From Fasciola hepatica (Eukaryota; Platyhelminthes; Trematoda; Plagiorchiida; Fasciolidae): DNA of 64,000 nt. The notes beneath the pieces were generated by a model. It was not told the origin of the DNA. It did not search any database and saw only the letters and a list, made by a program, of their open reading frames with translations. The translations under genes were made by a program, and so were the position numbers. The stretch spans positions 1,674,001 through 1,738,000 of the forward strand of contig CANUEZ040000206.1 of the NCBI GenBank assembly GCA_948099385.1, in the 5' to 3' direction. Shown here piece by piece: positions 11,001 through 24,905 of the stretch. Positions within the stretch are counted from its first letter, which is position 1, and each line of letters begins with the position of its first letter.

Positions 11001-13249
11001 TACAACCAACGCATTCCCAAATGAACAACCTACACAGCTTCCTTACTATGCATGCAATTGATTGGTAGTACGAGATTAGATCAGATTAGATTAGATTTGT
11101 ATAATATGATTGATCATGCAGCTTGAACGCTCAACTGAGCATTGAAATCCATGGAAGCACTGTACAGCTGTTTCATCCTCTAAGGGACTCGACTCATCAG
11201 CAGTGCACATCGACCGAGCCCCCACGGGCACTCCAACAACCGGTGAACCATTGTGAATCGAACAACTTAACAACACAAGGCTATCCGGGATGGCTCTCAA
11301 CGCTTTGTTCAACATATACACTACATCATATATAGCACCCTTACCAAACTGGCTTCAAATTTGAATGGTAAGAACCAGCTTCGCGCACACCGATCGACTC
11401 CTATGATGGATGACTTTACTGTAGGGGCCTAAGTACAACCAACGCATTCACAAATGAACAACCTACACAGCTTCCTTACTATGCATGCAATTGATTAGTA
11501 GTACGAGATTAGATTAGATTAGATTAGATTTGTATAATATGATTGATCATGCAGCTTGAACGCTCAACTGAGCATTGAAATCCATGGAAGCACTGTACAG
11601 CTGTTTCATCCTCTAAGGGACTCGACTCGTCAGCAGTGCACATCGACCGAGCCCCCACGGACACTCCAACAACCGGTGAACCATTGTGAATCGAACAACT
11701 TAACAACACAAGGCTATCCGGGATGGCTCTCAACGCTTTGTTCAACATATACACTACATGATATAGCACCCTTCCCGAACTCGCTTCAAATTTGAATGGT
11801 AAGAACCAGCTTCGCGCACACCGATCGACTCATATGATGGATGACTTCTCTGTAGGGGCCTAAGTACAACCAACGCATTCCCAAATGAACAACCTACACA
11901 GCTTCCTTACTATGCATGCAATTGATTAGTAGTACGAGATTAGATCAGATCAGATTAGATTTGTATAATATGATTGATCATGAAGCTTGAACGCTCAACT
12001 GAGCATTGAAATCCATGGAAGCACTGTACAGCTGTTTCATCCTCTAAGGGACTCGACTCATCAGCAGTGCACATCGACCGAGCAACCACGGGCACTCCAA
12101 CAACCGGTGAAACATTGTGAATCGAAAAACTTAACAACACAAGGCTATCCGGGATGGCTCTCAACGCTTTGTTCAACATATACACTACATCATATATAGC
12201 ACCCTTACCAAACTCGCTTCAAATTTGAATGGTAACAACCAGCTTCGCGCACACCGATCGACTCCTATGATGGATGACTTCTCTGTAGGGGCCTAAGTAC
12301 AACCAACGCATTCCCAAATGAACAACCTACACAGCTTCCTTACTATGCATGCAATTGATTAGTAGTACGAGATTAGATTAGATTAGATTAGATTTGTATA
12401 ATATGATTGATCATGCAGCTTGAACGCTCAACTGAGCATTGAAATCCATGGAAGCACTATACAGCTGTTTCATCCTCTAAGGGACTCGACTCATCAGCAG
12501 TGCACATCGACCGAGCCCCCACGGACACTCCAACAACCGGTGAACCATTGTGAATCGAACAACATAACAACACAAGGCTATCCGGGATGGCTCTCAACGC
12601 TTTGTTCAACATATACACTACATGATATAGCACCCTTCCGAAACTCGCTTCAAATTTGAATGGTAAGAACCAGCTTCGCGCACACCGATCGACTCATATG
12701 ATGGATGACTTCTCTGTAGGGGCCTAAGTACAACCAACGCATTCCCAAATGAACAACCTACACAGCTTCCTTACTATGCATGCAATTGATTAGTAGTACG
12801 AGATTAGATCAGATCAGATTAGATTTGTATAATATGATTGATCATGCAGCTTGAACGCTCAACTGAGCATTGAAATCCATGGAAGCACTGTACAGCTGTT
12901 TCATCCTCTAAGGGACTCTACTCATCAGCAGTGCACATCGACCGAGCAACCACGGGCACTCCAACAACCGGTGAACCATTGTGAATCGAACAACTTAACA
13001 ACACAAGGCTATCCGGGATGGCTCTCAACGCTTTGTTCAACATCTACACTACATGATATAGCACCCTTCCAAAACTCGCTTCAAATTTGAATGGTAAGAA
13101 CCAGCTTCGCGCACACCGATCGACTCCTATGATGGATGACTTCTCTGTAGGGGCCTAAGTACAACCAACGCATTCCCAAATGAACAACCTACACAGCTTC
13201 CTTACTATGCATGCAATTGATTAGTAGTACGAGATTAGATCAGATCAGA

Positions 13250-16200
13250 TTAGATTTGTATAATATGATTGATCATGCAGCTTGAACGCTCAACTGAGCA
13301 TTGAAATCCATGGAAGCACTGTACAGCTGTTTCATCCTCTAAGGGACTCGACTCATCAGCAGTGCACATCGACCGAGCAACCACGGGCACTCCAACAACC
13401 GGTGAACCATTGTGAATCGAACAACTCAACAACACAAGGCTATCCGGGATGGCTCTCAACGCTTCGTTCAACATATACACTACATCATATATAGCACCCT
13501 TCCCAAACTCGCTTCAAATTTGAATGGTAAGAACCAGCTTCGCGCACACCGATCGACTCCTATGATGGATGACTTCTCTGTAGGGGCCTAAGTACAACCA
13601 ACGCATTCCCAAATGAACAACCTATACAGCTTCCTTACTATGCATGCAATTGATTAGTAGTACGAGATTAGATTAGATTAGATTAGATTTGTATAATATG
13701 ATTGATCATGCAGCTTGAACGCTCAACTGAGCATTGAAATCCATGGAAGCACTGTACAGCTGTTTCATCCTCTAAGGGACTCGACTCATCAGCAGTGCAC
13801 ATCGACCGAGCCCCCACGGGCACTCCAACATCTGGTGAACCATTGTGAATCGAACAACTTAACAACACAAGGCTATCCGTGATGGCTCTCAACGCTTTGT
13901 TCAACATCTACACTACATCATATATAGCACCCTTCCCAAACTCGCTTCAAATTTGAATGGTAAGAACCAGCTTCGCGCACACCGATCGACTCCTATGATG
14001 GATGACTTCTCTGTAGGGGCCTAAGTACAACCAACGCATTCCCAAATGAACAACCTACACAGCTTCCTTACTATGCATGCAATTGATTAGTAGTACGAGA
14101 TTAGATCAGATTAGATTAGATTTGTATAATATGATTGATCATGCAGCTTGAACGCTCAACTGGGCATTGAAATCCATGGAAGCACTGTACAGCTGTTTCA
14201 TCCTCTAAGGGACTCGACTCATCAGCAGTGCACATCGACCGAGCAACCACGGGCACTCCAACAACCGGTGAACCATTGTGAATCGAACAACTCAACAACA
14301 CAAGGCTATCCGGGATGGCTCTCAACGCTTTGTTCAACATATACACTACATCATATATAGCACCCTTACCAAACTCGCTTCAAATTTGAATGGTAACAAC
14401 CAGCTTCGCGCACACCGATCGACTCCTATGATGGAAGACTTCTCTGTAGGGGCCTGAGTACAACCAACGCATTCCCAAATGAACAACCTACACAGCTTCC
14501 TTACTATGCATGCAATTGATTAGTAGTACGAGATTATATTAGATTAGATTAGATTTGTATAATATGATTGATCATGCAGCCTGAACGCTCAACTGCGCAT
14601 TGAAATCCATGGAAGCACTGTACAGCTGTTTCATCCTCTACGGGACTCGACTCATCAGCAGTGCACATCGACCGAGCCCCCACGGGCACTCCAACATCTG
14701 GTGAACCATTGTGAATCGAACAACTTAACAACACAAGGCTATCCGGGATGGCTCTCAACGCTTTGTTCAACATCTACACTACATGATATAGCACCCTTCC
14801 CGAACTCGCTTCAAATTTGAATGGTAACAACCAGCTTCGCGCACACCGATCGACTCATATGATGGATGACTTCTCTGTAGGGGCCTAAGTACAACCAACG
14901 CATTCCCAAATGAACAACCTACACAGCTTCCTTACTATGCATGCAATTGATTAGTAGTACGAGATTAGATCAGATCAGATTAGATTTGTATAATATGATT
15001 GATCATGCAGCTTGAACGCTCAACTGAGCATTGAAATCCATGGAAGCACTGTACAGCTGTTTCATCCTCTAAGGGACTCGACTCATCAGCAGTGCACATC
15101 GACCGAGCAACCACGGGCACTCCAACAACCGGTGAACCATTGTGAATCGAACAACTTAACAACACAAGGCTATCCGGGATGGCTCTCAACGCTTTGTTCA
15201 ACATCTACACTACATGATATAGCACCCTTCCCAAACTCGCTTCAAATTTGAATGGTAAGAACCAGCTTCGCGCACACCGATCGACTCCTATGATGGAAGA
15301 CTTCTCTGTAGGGGCCTAAGTACAACCAACGCATTCCCAAATGAACAACCTATACAGCTTCCTTACTATGCATGCAATTGATTAGTAGTACGAGATTAGA
15401 TTAGATTAGATTAGATTTGTATAATATGATTGATCATGCAGCTTGAACGCTCAACTGAGCATTGAAATCCATGGAAGCACTGTACAGCTTTTTCATCCTC
15501 TACGGGACTCGACTCATCAGCAGTGCACATCGACCGAGCCCCCACGGGCACTCCAACATCTGGTGAACCATTGTGAATCGAACAACTTAACAACACAAGG
15601 CTATCCGTGATGGCTCTCAACGCTTTGTTCAACATATACACTACATCATATATAGCACCCTTACCGAACTCGCTTCAAATTTGAATGGTAACAACCAGCT
15701 TCGCGCACACCGATCGACTCATATGATGGATGACTTCTCTGTAGGGGCCTAAGTACAACCAACGCATTCCCAAATGAACAACCTACACAGCTTCCTTACT
15801 ATGCATGCAATTGATTAGTAGTACGAGATTAGATCAGATCAGATTAGATTTGTATAATATGATTGATCATGCAGCTTGAACGCTCAACTGAGCATTGAAA
15901 TCCATGGAAGCACTGTACAGCTGTTTCATCCTCTACGGGACTCGACTCATCAGCAGTGCACATCGACCGAGCAACCACGGGCACTCCAACAACCGGTGAA
16001 CCATTGTGAATCGAACAACTTAACAACACAAGGCTATCCGGGATGGCTCTCAACGCTTTGTTCAACATATACACTACATCATATATAGCACCCTTCCCAA
16101 ACTCTCTTCAAATTTGAATGGTAAGAACAAGCTTCGCGCACACCGATCGACTCCTATGATGGTTGACTTCTCTGTAGGGGCCTAAGTACAACCAACGCAT

Positions 16201-16709
16201 TCCCAAATGAACAACCTACACAGCTTCCTTACTATGCATGCAATTGATTAGTAGTACGAGATTAGATTAGATTAGATTAGATTTGTATAATATGATTGAT
16301 CATGCAGCTTGAACGCTCAACTGAGCATTGAAATCCATGGAAGCACTGTACAGCTTTTTCATCCTCTACGGGACTCGACTCATCAGCAGTGCACATCGAC
16401 CGAGCCCCCACGGGCACTCCAACATCTGGTGAACCATTGTGAATCGAACAACTTAACAACACAAGGCTATCCGTGATGGCTCTCAACGCTTTGTTCAACA
16501 TCTACACTACATCATATATAGCACCCTTCCCAAACTCGCTTCAAATTTGAATGGTAAGAACCAGCTTCGCGCACACCGATCGACTCCTATGATGGATGAC
16601 TTCTCTGTAGGGGCCTAAGTACAACCAACGCATTCACAAATGAACAACCTACACAGCTTCCTTACTATGCATGCAATTGATTAGTAGTACGAGATTAGAT
16701 TAGATTAGA
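13250..16709. repeat. Alternating dimeric block, two monomer types A and B
   Basis: Type A starts near 13250, 14116, 14980 and 15844, with gagcaaccac and aacaaccggtg. Type B starts near 13683, 14549, 15411 and 16277, with gagcccccac and aacatctggtg. They alternate strictly, giving a higher-order period of about 861-867 bp. Several type B copies also carry agctttttcatc, which breaks the second stem III pair of the ribozyme. Confidence 0.85.
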
Positions 16710-18435
16710 TTAGATTTGTATAATATGATTGATCATGCAGCTTGAACGCTCAACTGAGCATTGAAATCCATGGAAGCACTGTACAGCTGTTTCATCCTCT
16801 AAGGGACTCGACTCATCAGCAGTGCACATCGACCGAGCCCCCACGGGCACTCCAACAACCGGTGAACCATTGTGAATCGAACAACTTAACAACACAAGGC
16901 TATCCGGGATGGCTCTTAACGCTTTGTTCAACATATACACTACATGATATAGCACCCTTCCCAAACTCGCTTCAAATTTGAATGGTAAGAACCAGCTTCG
17001 CGCACACCGATCGACTCATATGATGGATGACTTCTCTGTAGGGGCCTAAGTACAACCAACGCATTCCCAAATGAACAACCTACACAGCTTCCTTACTATG
17101 CATGCAATTGATTAGTAGTACGAGATTAGATTAGATCAGATTAGATTTGTATAATATGATTGATCATGCAGCTTGAACGCTCAACTGAGCATTGAAATCC
17201 ATGGAAGCACTGTACAGCTGTTTCATCCTCTAAGGGACTCGACTCATCAGCAGTGCACATCGACCGAGCAACCACGGGCACTCCAACAACCGGTGAACCA
17301 TTGTGAATCGAAAAACTTAACAACACAAGGCTATCCGGGATGGCTCTCAACGCTTTGTTCAACATATACACTACATCATATATAGCACCCTTCCGAAACT
17401 CGCTTCAAATTTGAATGGTAACAACCAGCTTCGCGCACACCGATCGACTCCTATGATGGATGACTTCTCTGTAGGGGCCTCAGTACAACCAACGCATTCC
17501 CAAATGAACAACCTACACAGCTTCCTTACTATGCATGCAATTGATTAGTAGTACGAGATTAGATTAGATTAGATTAGATTTGTATAATATGATTGATCAT
17601 GCAGCTTGAACGCTCAACTGAGCATTGAAATCCATGGAAGCACTGTACAGCTGTTTCATCCTCTAAGGGACTCGACTCATCAGCAGTGCACATCGACCGA
17701 GCCCCCACGGACACTCCAACAACCGGTGAACCATTGTGAATCGAACAACTTAACAACACAAGGCTATCCGGGATGGCTCTCAACGCTTTGTTCAACATAT
17801 ACACTACATGATATAGCACCCTTCCCGAACTCGCTTCAAATTTGAATGGTAACAACCAGCTTTGCGCACACCGATCGACTCCTATGATGGATGACTTCTC
17901 TGTAGGGGCCTAAGTACAACCAACGCATTCCCAAATGAACAACCTACACAGCTTCCTTACTATGCATGCAATTGATTAGTAGTACGAGATTAGATTAGAT
18001 TAGATTAGATTTGTATAATATGATTGATCATGCAGCTTGAACGCTCAACTGAGCATTGAAATCCATGGAAGCACTGTACAGCTGTTTCATCCTCTAAGGG
18101 ACTCGACTCATCAGCAGTGCACATCGACCGAGCAACCACGGGCACTCCAACATCTGGTGAACCATTGTGAATCGAACAACTTAACAATACAAGGCTATCC
18201 GTGATGGCTCTCAACGCTTTGTTCAACATCTACACTACATGATATAGCACCCTTCCCAAACTCGCTTCAAATTTGAATGGTAAGAACCAGCTTCGCGCAA
18301 ACCGATCGACTCCTATGATGGATGACTTCTCTGTAGGGGCCTAAGTACAACCAACGCATTCCCAAATGAACAACCTACACAGCTTCCTTACTATGCATGC
18401 AATTGATTAGTAGTACGAGATTAGATTAGATTAGA

Positions 18436-20603
18436 TTAGATTTGTATAATATGATTGATCATGCAGCTTGAACGCTCAACTGAGCATTGAAATCCATGGA
18501 AGCACTGTACAGCTGTTTCATCCTCTAAGGGACTCGACTCATCAGCAGTGCACATCGACCGAGCAACCACGGGCACTCCAACAACCGGTGAACCATTGTG
18601 AATCGAACAACTCAACAACACAAGGCTATCCGGGATGGCTCTCAACGCTTTGTTCAACATATACACTACATCATATATAGCACCCTTACCAAACTCGCTT
18701 CAAATTTGAATGGTAAGAACCAGCTTCGCGCACACCGATCGACTCCTATGATGGATGACTTCTCTGTAGGGGCCTGAGTACAACCAACGCATTCCCAAAT
18801 GAACAACCTACACAGCTTCCTTACTATGCATGCAATTGATTAGTAGTACGAGATTAGATCAGATCAGATTAGATTTGTATAATATGATTGATCATGCAGC
18901 TTGAACGCTCAACTGAGCATTGAAATCCATGGAAGCACTGTACAGCTGTTTCATCCTCTAAGGGACTCGACTCATCAGCAGTGCACATCGACCGAGCCCC
19001 CACGGACACTCCAACAACCGGTGAACCATTGTGAATCGAACAACTTAACAACACAAGGCTATCCGGGATGGCTCTCAACGCTTTGTTCAACATCTACACT
19101 ACATCATATATAGCACCCTTCCCAAACTCGCTTCAAATTTGAATGGTAACAACCACCTTCACGCACACCGATCGACTCCTATGATGGTTGACTTCTCTGT
19201 AGGGGCTTGAGTACAACCAACGCATTCCCAAATGAACAACCTACACAGCTTCCTCACTATGCATGCAATTGATTAGTAGTACGAGATTAGATTAGATTAG
19301 ATTAGATTTGTATAATATGATTGATCATGCAGTTTGAACGCTCAACTGAGCATTGAAATCCATGGAAGCACTGTACAGCTGTTTCATCCTCTACGGGACT
19401 CGACTCATCAGCAGTGCACATCGACCGAGCCCCCACGAGCACTCCAACAACCGGTGAACCATTGTGAATCAAACAACTTAACAACACAAGACTATCCGGG
19501 ATGGCTCTCAACGCTTTGTTCAACATCTACACTACATGATATAGCACCCTTCCCAAACTCGCTTCAAATTTGAATGGTAAGAACCAGCTTCGCGCACACC
19601 GATCGACTCCTATGATGGATGACTTCTCTGTAGGAGCCTAAGTACAACCAACGCATTCCCAAATGAACAACCTACACAGCTTCCTTACTATGCATGCAAT
19701 TGATTAGTATTACGAGATAAGTTCGGATTAGATTAGATTAGATTTGTATAATATGATTGATCATGCAGCTTGAACGCTCAACTGAGCATTGAAATCCATG
19801 GAAGCACTGTACAGCTGTTTCATCCTCTAAGGGACTCGACTCATCAGCAGTGCACATCGACCGAGCAACCACGGGCACTCCAACAACCGGTGAACCATTG
19901 TGAATCGAACAACTCAACAACACAAGGCTATCCGGGATGGCTCTCAACGCTTTGTTCAACATATACACTACATCATATATAGCACCCTTACCAAACTCGC
20001 TTCAAATTTGAATGGTAAGAACCAGCTTCGCGCACACCGATCGACTCCTATGATGGATGACTTCTCTGTAGGGGCCTAAGTACAACCAACGCATTCCCAA
20101 ATGAACAACCTACACAGCTTCCTTACTATGCATGCAATTGATTAGTAGTACGAGATTAGATTAGATTAGATTAGATTTGTATAATATGATTGATCATGCA
20201 GCTTGAACGCTCAACTGAGCATTGAAATCCATGGAAGCACTGTACAGCTGTTTCATCCTCTAAGGGACTCGACTCATCAGCAGTGCACATCGACCGAGCC
20301 CCCACGGACACTCCAACAACCGGTGAACCATTGTGAATCGAACAACTTAACAACACAAGGCTATCCGGGATGGCTCTCAACGCTTTGTTCAACATCTACA
20401 CTACATCATATATAGCACCCTTCCCGAACTCGCTTCAAATTTGAATGGTAAGAACCAGCTTCGCGCACACCGATCGACTCATATGATGGATGACTTCTCT
20501 GTAGGGGCCTAAGTACAACCAACGCATTCCCAAATGAACAACCTACACAGCTTCCTTACTATGCATGCAATTGATTAGTAGTACGAGATTAGATCAGATC
20601 AGA
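18436..20603. repeat. Copies recurring at a three-monomer period (~1302 bp)
   Basis: The pair near 18436 and 18869 recurs at 19738 and 20171. The first members share actcaacaac and cccttaccaaactcg. The second members share cacggacactcc with catctacactacatcat. An intervening copy near 19302 has its own marks (cacgagcactcc, gcagtttgaac). Confidence 0.7.
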
Positions 20604-21046
20604 TTAGATTTGTATAATATGATTGATCATGCAGCTTGAACGCTCAACTTGGCATTGAAATCCATGGAAGCACTGTACAGCTGTTTCATCCTCTAAGGGA
20701 CTCGACTCATCAGCAGTGCACATCGACCGAGCCCCCACGGGCATTCCAACAACCGGTGAACCATTGTGAATCGAACAACTTAACAACACAAGGCTATCCG
20801 GGATGGCTCTCAACGCTTTGTTCAACATCTACACTACATCATATATAGCACCCTTCCCAAACTGCCTTCAAATTAGAATGGAAAGAACCAGCTTCGCGCA
20901 CACCGATCGACTCGTATGATGGATGACTTCTCTGTAGGGGCCTAAGTACAACCAACGCATTCACAAATGAACAACCTACACAGCTTCCTTACTATGCATG
21001 CAATTGATTAGTAGTACGAGATTAGATTATATCAGATTAGATTTGT

Positions 21047-24000
21047 ATAATATGATTGATCATGCAGCTTGAACGCTCAACTGAGCATTGAAATCCATGG
21101 AAGCACTGTACAGCTGTTTCATCCTCTAAGGGACTCGACTCATCAGCAGTGCACATCGACCGAGCAACCACGGGCACTCCAACAACCGGTGAACCATTGT
21201 GAATCGAACAACTTAACAACACAAGGCTATCCGGGATGGCTCTCAACGCTTTGTTCAACATCTACACTACATGATATAGCACCCTTCCCAAACTCGATTC
21301 AAATTTGAATGGTAAGAACCAGCTTCGCGCACACCGATCGACTCCTATGATGGATGACTTCTCTGTAGGGGCCTTAGTACAACCAACGCATTCCCAAATG
21401 AACAACCTACACAGCTTCCTTACTATGCATGCAATTGATTAGTAGTACGAGATTAGATTGGATTAGATTAGATTTGAATAATATGATTGATCATGCAGCT
21501 TGAACGCTCAACTGAGCATTGAAATCCATGGAAGCACTGTACAGCTGTTTCATCCTCTAAGGGACTCGACTCATCAGCAGTGCACATCGACCGAGCAACC
21601 ACGGGCACTCCAACAACCGGTGAACCATTGTGAGTCGAACAATTTTTCAAAATAAGCGACTCCCGGATAGCTCTCAACGCTTTGTTCAACATCCACACTA
21701 CATGATATAGCACCCTTCCCAAACTCGCTTCAAATTTGAATGGTAAGAACCAGCTTCGCGCACACCGATCGACTCCTATGATGGATGACTTCTCTGTAGG
21801 GGCCTAAGTACAACCAACGCATTCCCAAATGAACAACCTACACAGCTTCCTTACTATGCATGCAATTGATTAGTAGTTCGAGATTAGATCAGATTAGATT
21901 AGATTTGTATAATATGATTGATCATGCAGCTTGAACGCTCAACTGAGCATTGAAATCCATGGAAGCACTGTACAACTGTTTCATCCTCTAAGGGACTCGA
22001 CTCATCAGCAGTGCACATCGACCGAGCCCCCATGGGCACTCCAACAACCGGTGAACCATTGTAAATCGAACAATTTTTCAAAACAAGGGACTCCCGGATA
22101 GCTCTCAACGCTTTGTTCAACATCTACACTACATGATATAGCACCCTTCCCAAACTCGCTTCAAATTTGGATGGTAAGAACCAGCTTCGCGCACACCGAT
22201 CGAATCCTATGATGGATGACTTCTCTGTAGGGGCCTAAGTACAACCAACGCATTCCCAAATGAACAACCTACACAGCTTCCTTACTATGCATGCAATTGA
22301 TTAGTAGTACGAGATTAGATTAGATTAGATTAGATTTGTATAATATGATTGATCATGCAGCTTGAACGCTCAACTGAGCATTGAAATCCATGGAAGCACT
22401 GTACAGCTGTTTCATCCTCTAAGGGACTCGACTCATCAGCAGTGCACATCGACCGAGCAACCACGGGCACTCCAACAACCGGGGAACCATTGTGAATCGA
22501 ACAATTTTTCAAAATAAGCGACTCCCGGATAGCTCTCAACGCTTTGTTCAACATCTACATTACATGATATAGCACCCTTCCCAAACTCGCTTCAAATTTG
22601 AATGGTAAGAACCAGCTTCGCGCACACCGATCGACTCCTATGATGGATGACTTCTCTGTAGGGGCCTAAGTACAACCAACGCATTCCCAAATGAACAACC
22701 TACACAGCTTCCTTACTATGCATGCAATTGATTAGTAGTTCGAGATTAGATCAGATTAGATTTGTATAATATGATTGATCATGCAGCTTGAACGCTCAAC
22801 TGAGCATTGAAATCCATGGAAGCACTGTACAGCTGTTTCATCCTCTAAGGGACTCGACTCATCAGCAGTGCACATCGACCGAGCAACCACGGGCACTCCA
22901 ACAACCGGTGAACCATTGTGAATCGAACAACTTAACAACACAAGGCTATCCGGGATGGCTCTCAACGCTTTGTTCAACATCTACACTACATGATATAGCA
23001 CCCTTCCCAAACTCGATTCAAATTTGAATGGTAAGAACCAGCTTCGCGCACACCGATCGACTCCTATGATGGATGACTTCTCTGTAGGGGCCTTAGTACA
23101 ACCAACGCATTCCCAAATGAACAACCTACACAGCTTCCTTACTATGCATGCAATTGATTAGTAGTACGAGATTAGATTGGATTAGATTAGATTTGAATAA
23201 TATGATTGATCATGCAGCTTGAACGCTCAACTGAGCATTGAAATCCATGGAAGCACTGTACAGCTGTTTCATCCTCTAAGGGACTCGACTCATCAGCAGT
23301 GCACATCGACCGAGCAACCACGGGCACTCCAACAACCGGTGAACCATTGTGAGTCGAACAATTTTTCAAAATAAGCGACTCCCGGATAGCTCTCAACGCT
23401 TTGTTCAACATCCACACTACATGATATAGCACCCTTCCCAAACTCGCTTCAAATTTGAATGGTAAGAACCAGCTTCGCGCACACCGATCGACTCCTATGA
23501 TGGATGACTTCTCTGTAGGGGCCTAAGTACAACCAACGCATTCCCAAATGAACAACCTACACAGCTTCCTTACTATGCATGCAATTGATTAGTAGTTCGA
23601 GATTAGATCAGATTAGATTAGATTTGTATAATATGATTGATCATGCAGCTTGAACGCTCAACTGAGCATTGAAATCCATGGAAGCACTGTACAACTGTTT
23701 CATCCTCTAAGGGACTCGACTCATCAGCAGTGCACATCGACCGAGCCCCCATGGGCACTCCAACAACCGGTGAACCATTGTAAATCGAACAATTTTTCAA
23801 AACAAGGGACTCCCGGATAGCTCTCAACGCTTTGTTCAACATCTACACTACATGATATAGCACCCTTCCCAAACTCGCTTCAAATTTGGATGGTAAGAAC
23901 CAGCTTCGCGCACACCGATCGAATCCTATGATGGATGACTTCTCTGTAGGGGCCTAAGTACAACCAACGCATTCCCAAATGAACAACCTACACAGCTTCC

Positions 24001-24484
24001 TTACTATGCATGCAATTGATTAGTAGTACGAGATTAGATTAGATTAGATTAGATTTGTATAATATGATTGATCATGCAGCTTGAACGCTCAACTGAGCAT
24101 TGAAATCCATGGAAGCACTGTACAGCTGTTTCATCCTCTAAGGGACTCGACTCATCAGCAGTGCACATCGACCGAGCAACCACGGGCACTCCAACAACCG
24201 GGGAACCATTGTGAATCGAACAATTTTTCAAAATAAGCGACTCCCGGATAGCTCTCAACGCTTTGTTCAACATCTACATTACATGATATAGCACCCTTCC
24301 CAAACTCGCTTCAAATTTGAATGGTAAGAACCAGCTTCGCGCACACCGATCGACTCCTATGATGGATGACTTCTCTGTAGGGGCCTAAGTACAACCAACG
24401 CATTCCCAAATGAACAACCTACACAGCTTCCTTACTATGCATGCAATTGATTAGTAGTTCGAGATTAGATCAGATTAGATTTGT
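21047..24484. repeat. Four-monomer unit tandemly duplicated, 1719-bp period
   Basis: The segment from about 21047 to 22765 is repeated from about 22766 to 24484, and I saw no differences by eye. Four distinct monomers repeat in order. Marks are actcgattcaaat with ccttagtac, gatttgaataatatg with tgagtcgaac, gtaaatcgaac with tttggatgg and cgaatccta, and ccggggaacc with catctacattac. The left limit is set within the linker, where the sequence before each unit differs. This is a recent unequal exchange. Confidence 0.92.
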
Positions 24485-24905
24485 ATAATATGATTGATCA
24501 TGCAGCTTGAACGCTCAACTGAGCATTGAAATCCATGGAAGCACTGTACAACTGTTTCATCCTCTAAGGGACTCGACTCATCAGCAGTGCACATCGACCG
24601 AGCCCCCATGGGCACTCCAACAACCGGTGAACCATTGTAAATCGAACAACTTAACAACACAAGGCTATCCGGGATGGCTATCAACGCTTTGTTCAACATC
24701 TACACTACATGATATAGCACCCTTCCCAAACTCGCTTCAAATTTGGATGGTAAGAACCAGCTTCGCGCACACCGATCGAATCCTATGATGGATGACTTCT
24801 CTGTAGGGGCCTAAGTACAACCAACGCATTCCCAAATGAACAACCTACACAGCTTCCTTACTATGCATGCAATTGATTAGTAGTACGAGATAAGTTCAGA
24901 TCAGA
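24475..24905. repeat. Chimeric monomer after the duplicated block
   Basis: This copy has the private marks of the monomers at 21899 and 23618 on both sides: acaactgtttc, catgggcac and gtaaatcgaac on the left, tttggatgg and cgaatccta on the right. Between them, at about 24647-24685, it has the ordinary aacttaacaacacaagg type instead of the T-run type. That is a short conversion tract or a pre-conversion ancestor. Confidence 0.75.
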
